From: Pleurotus djamor
Taxonomy: Eukaryota; Basidiomycota; Agaricomycetes; Agaricales; Pleurotaceae
Reading direction: 5' to 3'
Assembly: GCA_029747585.1 (NCBI GenBank)
Contig: JAPEVF010000962.1
Span: forward strand, 1 to 16,621
DNA length: 16,621 nucleotides
In this document: one piece after another, positions 9,382-16,621 of the stretch
How the letters are laid out: every line of letters begins with the position of its first letter
Position numbering within the stretch: position 1 is the first letter of the stretch
Translations under genes and position numbers: made by a program
Notes under the pieces: model-generated
The model's input: only the letters and a program-made list of their open reading frames with translations
Databases searched by the model: none
Told to the model about the DNA's origin: nothing

Positions 9382-12300
9382 CTTGAAAATCTGGCGTAGG
9401 ACGGTCGTTTGATGCGAAGTCCTCGTACGTCAGTCAGTTCTTCCCTATTTCATCCTCAGTAATGTGCACAGCTTACCGAAGAGCCACGGTAGTTCCACTA
9501 ACTTCCCGACGCTTCCGGCCGTGTATCCATGAGCTCAAAGAAGGAATTACGGCGATACTTGAATATGATCATTACTCACAAGCTCTCATCGACGCCGGCT
9601 TCCATGGGAAATGCATTCTTTACGGCGTTGCAGAAACGGCCAAGATGAACGATGAGCTCAATAGATAGAAGCTCTCGATGAAGAAACTAGCGATTCCCCA
9701 ATGGAATGACAAGGAGTAAGGGCAGTGCATCGATCACTCCCATCAGGTGAAAGCCTGAAAGGCAAGGAGCGCCAAAACGTACCGAAGAAGATGATCCTAG
9801 ATACGATGAAAAATTAGATCAGAACGTAACCCTTGTATAGCCATCTTTCATTCAGGAATGTACCAGCCGCGAACGACGAGCTGAGATTAGTAGCGTAAGC
9901 GCTTGACAAAGACTGAGAATTCGAACACCCCCCTAGAAGCTTGGGTATCAGCTCCTTCTGGGACGGATATACTCTAGGTGGGATTTCTTTGAGAGCGAGG
10001 TCGGTGGTACAAGAATGACAGGTTTGATACTTACCCAATTGAGACCCTCGAGCTCACATCTTCACCGTTCAACTTAATTGAGCCGACGCGGACATGAAGC
10101 TAACAGCCTCAGCTGAGCGCCGAAGTATCTAGCCAGGATGTCGCCGCAAATTTGACGTTCGGGTGAGCATGTCGTCCGTAAGTACAAGGAGATATCACAT
10201 CTTTGCTCTCGAGCTTCAAGTATCAGGCTAGACTGGAGAGCCGCATCGCCGGTGGTTTCTAGCAGAATCAAGCGTCAAAATAGGCTCCTTGAGAGGAATC
10301 CGCAGGAATAACAACGGGCTGTAGCGTACCTTCGATATCTTGTGAGCGTGGAACAAGAACTCTGTTAAGCTGGATGTGCAGCGAAAGGGACAAAGCTTGA
10401 TCATTCCTTGTGCTTGTGGCATGGTGGTAACCATGCGCATCTGAGCCGGCAGGGCCGTTCGCCGTTGTGGAAGGAAGCCTACCTTTTGTCATGTCAGATT
10501 CTGAGGTGAATTAACGACGGTTCACTGTGGTCCAAGGCGGTGGTACTCGGCACAGTAGTTACGGAAGGAACACTTGGGTAGCTAACGCCAAAGTTGTGAG
10601 TTGCTCCAGTTTCATCGCTGGTCGTATGCGCGAGGAAATAAACAGGACACTTACGCATCTCGGTCGGGATAGAAGCCAGTCAGCGTGATGTGCCACGGTT
10701 GGACAGGCCCTAGAGCTCTTCGAGAAGTTTACGACCGCAAGCAGATTCATTGGAATGGACCTTAGGACGGGAGATTTATTTTGGCGTAATAAATTCTGGT
10801 TGGTAGAGAGATGCCTACCATAGAAGAACATGCTAAACCTATGACGATGTGCAATGCAAAGCGTGAACGATGATGACGGTCAGCTGAGCTGTCCTTCATC
10901 TAACCGATATCTGGATACGCCATATCCGTCCACTGAGAACCACGCATTGATCAGCGCGAAGATCCGAAAGACAGAACGTGCAATTCACCTCAGGGTAGGC
11001 TTCAATGAATTGAGCGACGGCCGTAACGGTCTCAAGAAGATTCTTGTAGAGGAAGTACGAATGTGTCACCGTTTCGTTTGGAGGTGGGTATCGTAGCTAG
11101 AGCATTGGAACGGTGAATTAGCCGTAAGAGAATTTTTCATCCGTTATCTGAGGCAGAGTGAATTGACCAGGTCCAGGTTTAGTCTTTAAAAATGCTGTGA
11201 ATCAGTCAAGAATGAAGAAACGGACGTATGAATCGATGAAGCCGCACCGAAGACTTTGATTCACAGCTGTACAACTGGAGCATGTTGGTCCATCTCAGCG
11301 GAACTATATTTTTCAACGGGTCAGCTCCAGCACCAGAGCACGGGCGACCGAACTCCAGAAATGCGCGGAGCAAAGGTGTAGTGCTTTCACGCAGGTGGGG
11401 ACCTGTCATTCTTGGTCGCCACTCGCTCTACTCGCAGGGTACACTGGGTCAGACTTGCGAGTAGCGTAATGAAGTCAAAACAGTTGGAATGCTTACCAGT
11501 TTTCCGTGGTTCAAGAGACCGATCAATGACATGCTCAAGGGTCACCTCTCTGTCTTTGACTTCAGGTGGTTGGTGAAGACAAAGAGAGTATTGGGGTTCG
11601 CGGATGCGGCTGTCTCTTAGCACCGCTAGATGCGCTGGTACTCTCNGGGGGGTAAAGGGTGTCACTTCTGAATGGACCGTTAGCTATCTAGCGAGTAAGG
11701 ACATACTTAGATGTGGCGAAACTCACAGCGTCATCTCGAGAACAATGCGGTAGCCCGTCAAGCACCGAGCTTCGGGCTTCAAGGGTGGAGCGCAGCATCT
11801 TCGGTAGTGTATACAGCGATGACGGAGGAGGCCGTTTCTTGCGAGGAACGAAGTTTCGGTATCCAATTCTCGCGTTGAATACCCTTCAAAAGGACACAGG
11901 CGAAGTGAATGGAGAGAGCATGAAGACTAGCCAACAGGAGGAGCCAGAGTCCACCAATGGGGTTAGATTCCTGTCCGAGGGTTTTCCAAGATTGGGACGA
12001 CGTACGCAATGGAAATAGAGACGGCGAGCATTTTCAGCTTTGGTTGTTTGAAAGGTTCATGGAAACTGACAGAGACGCTGTGAGTTCATGGCTGGGATAG
12101 TCGTCACTGGGAGAAGTTGCTTGCTGGTGCATTTCTTTTACGCGTCCCCGGACTCTTCGTGGACGTTTTTGACTTGGATAGCAGGCTAAGGACGGAGATA
12201 TGACAGAAAACACGGAGAACTCGCAGCCGTGTTTCGGTCGGGAAAGGACCAACATCAACATGGCTCTCGGTCCCGGGTCCAAAGTCGGAACCCCGCATCG

Positions 12301-12817
12301 GGGAGGAAGCTAAGGAGTCATGTACCAGCGTAGAAGCGATGCTCATCGGTGAAAAATCAAGACCCAGCATCCAGATATCCAAGGCTCATGCCCTTGAGCA
12401 ACCTAGTGTAGAAGATAAACCCCGAGAAAGGGATTAGGATAATCTGCAGGCACAACTGTCAGTGACTCTAAGTTCGAAATTTGACCAATGAAGAGTGCAG
12501 AGAACCCACATCTTCTACCTGGGATTTCCGCTCGAGTTGATATTCAGAGAGCCTTGACGAACACGGTGCGCATCTGTTCGTAGCGGTTCGTAGACGTGGA
12601 TGGCCTCGGTATGAAGACAAGAAACGAAGTCGGCAAGCGCCCAACCCAAACCAATTTTCGGATTGCATGATGAATTACACGACCTCAAACAAATCGATCT
12701 CAAACCACAAGCCCGCAGTGAAAATCCAGCTCGTTCTGGCCAGCAGCTGGCTAGCAGGTCATCTACTCTAGGCATTCATGTACAAGCGTAGGCATGTGTC
12801 GGTATGTACTTACTCTA
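9382..12817. other. 3.4 kb with scattered coding-like fragments, no gene resolved
   Basis: No domain or long frame is visible on either strand, and every open frame is under about 105 codons. Fragments that read like protein next to plausible splice signals include, on the minus strand: an exon-like piece around 11095-10985 (PNETVTHSYFLYKNLLE) ending in GAG|gtgaat; one at 10702-10653 (VQPWHITLTGFYPDRDA) ending in GC|gtaagt; one at 11620-11493 ending in ACTG|gtaagc; and one ending at about 10035 in GG|gtaagt. On the plus strand 9462-9668 is open (ELKEGITAILEYDH). They could be exons of one intron-dense minus-strand gene, remains of a decayed gene, or chance. An N lies at 11646. Confidence 0.3.
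10074..10492 (-). CDS. Weak two-exon model within the unresolved region
   Basis: Exons 10492-10330 and 10258-10074 join in phase across a 71-base GTACGC...CTAG intron to give 115 residues. The product starts MTKGRLPSTTANG, is hydrophilic in the first half, and has a Cys-containing second half (CDISLYLRTTCSPE). No family is recognised. The ATG may be internal, since the frame can be extended upstream through a ttcacctcag acceptor at about 10501. Without the intron the first frame runs on for about 20 more codons (VVIPADSSQGAYFDA) to a stop at 10268, so an unspliced reading is equally possible. Treat as a candidate only. Confidence 0.18.
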
Positions 12818-13005
12818 CTACTCAAAATTGATAGGGTTGGTTGTAGGTGACGTTCCAAGGAAAGCAAATGTGACTGAGGTGGTAGATGATAGATGATGAT
12901 AGCAGAGGAGGATGCGCAGAGAAACGACAGCAATGTGAGTAAAAGAAAGGAAACTACGGAAGCATGTACGTATGTATGTAGAGTATCGTAACAAAAGCGA
13001 CAGGA
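12818..13005. other. Short 3' flank of the DUF300 gene
   Basis: Just downstream of the DUF300 stop codon (reading the minus strand). It holds small GATA/GATG-type repeats at about 12880-12905 and GTATGTATGTA at 12966-12979. Likely 3' untranslated and intergenic sequence. No separate gene is seen. Confidence 0.4.
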
Positions 13006-16000
13006 TCATCTGAACCCTCCACCACCTCTTCCACCTCCTCCACCATATCCACCTCCACCTCCACCGCCGCCATAGCCATCATGCGCATCATACACTCCCC
13101 CGTACGCATACGCTTCCTCCGACTGTCTAGAGCTAGGACTATCAAAGTCCCTACTTCCACTCCTACTCCTCCCATTGTGGGTACTTCGGTATGGCGCAAG
13201 ATGAATATTCTCCCCATCCCCATCGGCATCGCCTTCTGAATCCGTTGGTACGTGCGCGTGGGTATGTGAGTATCCTCTCCCAGGACCAGATGTTGACCGT
13301 GACGTTGAATGCGGTGGATATGAAGGTGGATATGAAGGTGATGATGATGAAGAGACGGCGTTCGGCGACGTAAACGCATAAGTCGACGACGAAGGAGTTA
13401 TCCCCTGCGAAGCGGACGCCGACATCCCAGGATGCGGTGCGTACACTCCTCCAGCACCACCGTCATCAGAAAGACCAAACGCCTCTCCGAAATCCATGTG
13501 TTTCCTCCCCCCTCTTCCTCCATATACATCATTAGAGGTGTTATTGTAAGAGGTCGAGGATGTAGAGGAGACACCCCGTGTGTGGGGTTTCCCCCGGATG
13601 TAGGCGAAGAAGAAACGGAAGGAGCCGGCTATTTCTGCGGCGAAGTCGGCTGTTTNAAAAAAAGCAAACAAAAAGGAGGGTCAGCATTACGATGAGAGGG
13701 ATAAGGAAGAGGGGAAGAAGGAGGGAAGGGGAAGCAAGGGAGAAAGGAGGATACAAGGGGGTACGAAGAGACGACGTGCGTACGACGGATGCCAATGTCC
13801 ATAAGTATAAGTATAGGTAACGGAGGAAGATGAAGGTCGTAGAACGTAGACTGTAGGAGCGAACACGAGGGCTGTATCTGGATAGGTATATAGGCAAGAA
13901 CGAAGGAATGGTGGTGGTCCGTAGGAGGGTAAAATGATACGCATGCAAGTCCGCAAGGTGTGTAGGTGTGTAGGTAAGATGGAGGATGGAAAGATGGAAT
14001 GTACGGATATCTGCAGGCACGCAAGAGAGGAGGAGGAAGGAGAGCAGATAACGAAAACGAAGGCGAGGGTTGTAGCAGCGTAGGTAGGGTGACGTGATGG
14101 TCCGTAGATGCGTAAGATGATGCGGCTGTCCGCGAAAAAAATTCCAAAGGAAAGGGAGAAGGCGACACGAGGAGTCCGATGAAAACAAGCAAGTCCCATA
14201 AACGATGAACGACAAGCAAAAGTCCGATGGGCATGCGCGTACGTACGAAGTAAAGTCCATGTCCATGAAAAACGAAAAATCCAGTACAATGATAACGATA
14301 ACAATAACAATAACAACGACAGCAAAAATGACGAAGTGATGAAAAAGGCAGTAAATGGGAGCAAAGTGGGAGAGGAAACACGTACAAAAATTAACACTAT
14401 CCCACAACGCCCTCCACACCCGCGTCGGCTCCTGCCCGGGCTTGCGGGTGTATTCTTTCCATGTGTATGCCCAGGCCATGAGGAGGGCGAAGAATACCAT
14501 CTGTGTTGACGTGGGGGTGTTAGTTTAACGATGTGGAGGTATGAACGTGTGAAGGGAAATGGAAACAGAAACAGAAACAGAGGGTGGGAGGGTATGTGGG
14601 AAGACGGGGAGAGGGAAGAGGGTGGTGGTGGTGGAAAGAGGGAGGAACGAAAAAAGGAAGGGAGAAGTACCTCGATACAGATCGCCAGAGCGTTGAGCCC
14701 GTTCTTGATATTCGATTCGGTCCAGTATTGCGTTGCTACACATCACGTTAGTATCACGAAAAGAACGAGGAAGGTGGGGGAAGAGATGGGGATGGGGAGC
14801 AAGGGATGGAGAAGGTGGGAGGAGAGGGAGGTGGAGAGGGGAGAAGGGAGGTGGGGTGTAGAAGAGGGAAGAGGGAAGGATGGGGGAAGGAGACGTACCA
14901 TGTATGACTTTCCCTTCGAGCGCGGTGAACTACTTCACTGAGTCAGCAAACGGGCTTGACACAGACGAGGAGGGGGAGAAGAAGGAAGCCAAGAGAAGGG
15001 ATGAAGGAGAAAGGAGCATAAAACATAAAACGACGAAGAGATGGGGAGAGGAAGGGGAAGCAAGGGAGAGGGAGGGAAGGGAAGAAAAAATAAAAGAAAA
15101 GGTCGCTGCGATACCCAACCAGCCAGCAAGCGCAGGTGCGTCCGGGATTACTCTATGAAGTCGGTTACTGTTGGTAGTACGACGGGTAACACGACGGGTA
15201 CGACGCCGACTGTCACGATGATCATAACCACCGTGAGCAGACTCAGTACCACATATTCGACTGCTGCGAACACCACGATCGCTGGGTGCAATGACCAGCA
15301 CGACCAGAACGAGAACCACGAGAACCACGACTGGTGGTACGACGGGACCATCCAGCACGACCAGCACGGCCACCGCAATGACACAGCTTCGAGGGTACCG
15401 ACCGTTAGCACCACAGCTAGAGCTACAGCTGGGGAGTCGACTGTGACTACCAGTAGCACGGCTTCGCCTACCATAGTCATGCCCATGATCAGCGAGACCG
15501 GCACCACCATGCCCACGCGCAGCGCTAGCACCAGCATAGCGGTGGCGGTTTCTGCTCCTGCTCCTGCTGCTCCTAATAACGCATCCCCAACCACCGCTGC
15601 AAACCCAGCAAACCCAGCGAAAACACGACCAGGAGCGCCGTCGCTGTATCTACCACCACCACCACCCATCAACGATCAACCACAAACGACATCTTCTCTT
15701 CAACCTCCAACCTCCAACCACTAACGCCTCAACGTTCATGTCATACCCACCACAACCACGAGCATGAGCACGAGCACAAGCATGGTTACCCAGCGACTAC
15801 AGAACACTGAAATTCCAGGACGACTTCGACCGGGGGTACGACCGCCACAGAATCGTGCTGCCACACAATGGCACCACCACCACCATGGGCACGACATGAG
15901 TACATGAGCACATGAGCACATGAGAAACACCCAAGCAACGACCAGCACAAGCTCGTGCCGCAGAACGAACCACCCCATATTCGATTTGGTACCACCCTAG

Positions 16001-16621
16001 GGTATATCCGAATGGTATCACGCCACCCCAACGTTTGACGTTTGAAAGCGCCCATCACGATCATGAGCATCGTTCACCGAGACGACGACTCGCCCAAGTC
16101 CAATCACCACTAGAACTAGGACGAGCCGCAAAAACTGCCGTCGCCGCGACTGCGACTGCGACTTCGACTTCGACGAGCACCACCCCCATCCCTCTCATCC
16201 CATCCTCAAAATCCCCCCCCCCCCCAAACCCCCAACACGAAAAGCCCCAACACGAAAAACCCCATCCGCCAAAAACCCCAACACGAAAAACGAAATACGC
16301 GAAACGAAAAACAAGAAACGAAAAATGCAAGGAAAACAATATGAAAGGGAAGATGATAAGGAAACAAACGAAACACGAAAAANCAGAAAAATGAATGAAA
16401 GATAATAAATATGGAGGAATTAAGATGAAGATGAGGAAACAAACCAAGGAATAAGGAGAAAAACAAAGAGAGACATAAGGAAGGAAAGGAAAAAACGGGA
16501 GGAGAGTAGGAGCGCACCATAAAACTCTGATAAAACGTCAACATCACCACAGCCTTAATACTCGTGAACTTGGCCAGCGGTCTTCTTCCTTTTAGCTCGT
16601 CTTTCATTAGGCCGTAAAAAA
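13006..16621 (-). CDS. TMEM184 / organic solute transporter alpha-like membrane protein (DUF300), 3' part
   Basis: Five exons: 16621-16518 (cut by the window edge), 14929-14899, 14735-14671, 14500-14386, 13649-13006. They join in phase to the last 318 residues. The family (Solute_trans_a, PF03619) consists of seven-helix membrane proteins related to animal TMEM184 and OST-alpha; fungal roles are poorly known, with endomembrane or vacuolar sites likely. Seen: RRPLAKF (12-18) followed by a hydrophobic IKAVVMLTFYQSF helix; ALEGKVIHATQYWT (37-50); NGLNALAICIEMVFFALLMA (56-75); then WRALWDSVNFSDFAAEI (94-110) and FRFFFAYIRGKP, the usual end of the conserved domain. A soluble low-complexity tail of about 190 residues follows, containing DFGEAFGLS (typical of fungal members), Ser/Pro-rich parts and a final Gly-rich block ending GGGGFR. 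Introns are 1588, 163, 170 and 736 bases. The 31-base exon 14929-14899 is supported because it fuses YQSFM to FTALEG exactly as the family expects. An N at 13656 lies next to the last acceptor. The N-terminal half lies beyond the right edge. Confidence 0.9.
13010..13074 (-). repeat. Gly-codon repeat at the 3' end of the DUF300 coding region
   Basis: CCACCT/CCACCA words on the plus strand encode, on the minus strand, a run of glycines broken by Tyr, Arg and Phe just before the stop. Such GGN tracts vary in length between strains. The tract is in frame with the conserved domain, so it belongs to the protein. Confidence 0.7.
13650..14385 (-). other. 736-base intron of the DUF300 gene
   Basis: Starts GTACGT after WDSVNF and ends in tttnaaacag. 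The join gives VNF-SDFAAEIAG, matching the family. The sense strand has long C/T-rich stretches (for example opposite 13690-13750) and a GTTATT-type repeat opposite 14291-14320. The long minus-strand frames read through here (for example 13541-14500) are intron read-through and lack family sequence in this part. Confidence 0.75.
14291..14320 (+). repeat. GATAAC/AATAAC hexamer repeat inside the intron
   Basis: Five near-identical units (gataac, gataac, aataac, aataac, aacgac) follow one another. A simple repeat in the 736-base intron. Confidence 0.7.
14530..15105 (+). repeat. Purine-rich (GGA/GAA) strand-biased tracts
   Basis: The plus strand is almost purely A/G over long stretches (about 14553-14665, 14758-14893 and 14963-15103), interrupted by the two short exons. 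On the sense strand of the DUF300 gene these are polypyrimidine tracts within three introns. Long homopurine runs can form triplex structures and may influence splicing. The apparent Glu/Lys/Gly-rich plus-strand frames across them reflect composition only. Confidence 0.7.
15041..15724 (+). CDS. Ser/Thr-rich open frame opposite the large intron (doubtful)
   Basis: A 227-codon plus-strand frame lies wholly within the 1588-base intron, on the other strand. The first 40 residues are Lys/Arg/Gly-rich and come from the purine tract. From the Met at about 15158 the product is Thr/Ser-rich (VTVGSTTGNTTGTTPTVTM), then Asn/His-rich (NENHENHD), then Ala/Pro-rich with a PPPPP stretch. No signal peptide or anchor is seen. 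The opposite strand is open over 15148-15672 too, as expected when DNA is dominated by ACN/CAN words. It could be a nested gene for a mucin-like protein, but low-complexity intron DNA is the simpler reading. Confidence 0.15.
   Translation: MGRGRGSKGEGGKGRKNKRKGRCDTQPASKRRCVRDYSMKSVTVGSTTGNTTGTTPTVTMIITTVSRLSTTYSTAANTTIAGCNDQHDQNENHENHDWWYDGTIQHDQHGHRNDTASRVPTVSTTARATAGESTVTTSSTASPTIVMPMISETGTTMPTRSASTSIAVAVSAPAPAAPNNASPTTAANPANPAKTRPGAPSLYLPPPPPINDQPQTTSSLQPPTSNH
15894..15924 (+). repeat. CACATGAG octanucleotide repeat, about 4 units
   Basis: acatgag, tacatgag, cacatgag and cacatgag follow in direct succession inside the large intron. A simple repeat. Confidence 0.75.
16213..16289 (+). repeat. 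C13 run and CCCCAACACGAAAA repeats
   Basis: Thirteen C's (16213-16225) are followed by three copies of ccccaacacgaaaa (16230-16243, 16245-16258, 16276-16289) and one more CCCC (16260-16263). On the sense strand of the DUF300 gene this is a series of five or more runs of four or more G's inside the intron, a candidate G-quadruplex in DNA or pre-mRNA. Confidence 0.75.

Larger units (their letters stand above)
14930..16517 (-). other. 1588-base intron of the DUF300 gene
   Basis: Starts GTGCGC after YQSFM and ends in agtgaagtag before FTALEG; both sides are phase 0. Because the joined peptide matches the family without a gap, no exon appears to be missing inside. The intron is made of low-complexity blocks: A-rich (16290-16500), C-run and CCCCAACACGAAAA repeats (16213-16289), ACC/CAC-rich DNA, and a purine/pyrimidine-biased block near its end. 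Confidence 0.75.

Noticed and set aside
12661..12775. Plus-strand peptide HDELHDLKQIDLKPQ as the last exon of a plus-strand gene
   Set aside because: The frame reads like protein but is short. It has no clear partner exon, and an opposite-strand frame of similar length overlaps it.
13541..14500. Long minus-strand open frame (319 codons) as a single-exon gene
   Set aside because: Only its first 38 codons (MVFFALLMAWAYTW...) match the DUF300 family. The rest is read-through of a 736-base intron, and the true continuation lies in another frame at 13649.
15148..15672. Hydrophobic minus-strand frame of 174 codons as a membrane protein exon
   Set aside because: It lies inside the 1588-base intron. 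The flanking exons already join without a gap in the family alignment, and the hydrophobic look comes from GTN/GGN-rich low-complexity DNA.
16206..16607. Whole 133-codon frame at the right edge as one coding exon
   Set aside because: The conserved part ends at YQSFM (16518). Beyond the GTGCGC donor it becomes Phe/Ser/Leu-rich low complexity with no family match.
1..16621. CRISPR arrays, bacterial operons, tRNA or rRNA genes, complete transposons
   Set aside because: No regularly spaced repeats with unique spacers, no clover-leaf candidates with conserved tRNA boxes, and no transposase, reverse transcriptase, long terminal repeats or terminal inverted repeats were seen by eye.

Overview
The window looks like draft genomic DNA of a filamentous basidiomycete (Agaricomycete-type) fungus. 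The evidence is a microsomal P450 gene cut by eleven 57-89 base GT-AG introns, many with CTAAC/CTGAC-like branch sites, very short exons, and protein families typical of mushrooms and their relatives. There are no bacterial operons, no CRISPR array, and no rRNA or tRNA gene that I can see. Single or paired N's at 436, 4292-4293, 11646, 13656 and 16383 mostly sit next to homopolymers and suggest draft assembly.

Layout. 1-284 (-): an open frame of unknown function running off the left edge. 285-4848: no recognisable gene. This stretch holds a degenerate 50-base tandem array (1306-1440), two telomere-like TTAGGG units (1037-1051), a 52-base-spaced duplicate (1851-1921), a GGTTTTT minisatellite (2178-2234), and GAAAAT and AGAGT microsatellites. 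4890-7192 (+): a complete 12-exon cytochrome P450 of 511 residues with every diagnostic motif, preceded by a TATA-like box. 7354-8164 (-): a three-exon gene convergent with the P450, encoding about 228 residues. It has an FNSAHDF/FNQVGGDQ-type motif seen in many Agaricomycete proteins and a C-terminal hydrophobic helix. 8647-9381 (+): a weaker four-exon model of unknown function, head-to-head with the previous gene. 9382-13005: about 3.6 kb with only short coding-like fragments. 13006-16621 (-): the 3' part of a TMEM184/organic solute transporter alpha-like (DUF300) membrane protein, cut by the right edge.

The DUF300 gene is structurally the most unusual element. Its exons join in phase into a good family match, but two of its four introns are about 1.59 kb and 0.74 kb, roughly ten to twenty times longer than the P450 introns. 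They are filled with low-complexity DNA. The large first intron also holds an opposite-strand Ser/Thr-rich open frame.

Nothing shows that these genes form a pathway. The P450 is not flanked by recognisable biosynthetic core genes, and the neighbours look like unrelated single genes. All exon models were joined by eye from splice signals, phase and family knowledge. The P450 and DUF300 models are strong, the motif gene is moderate, and everything between 8647 and 13005 is weak.
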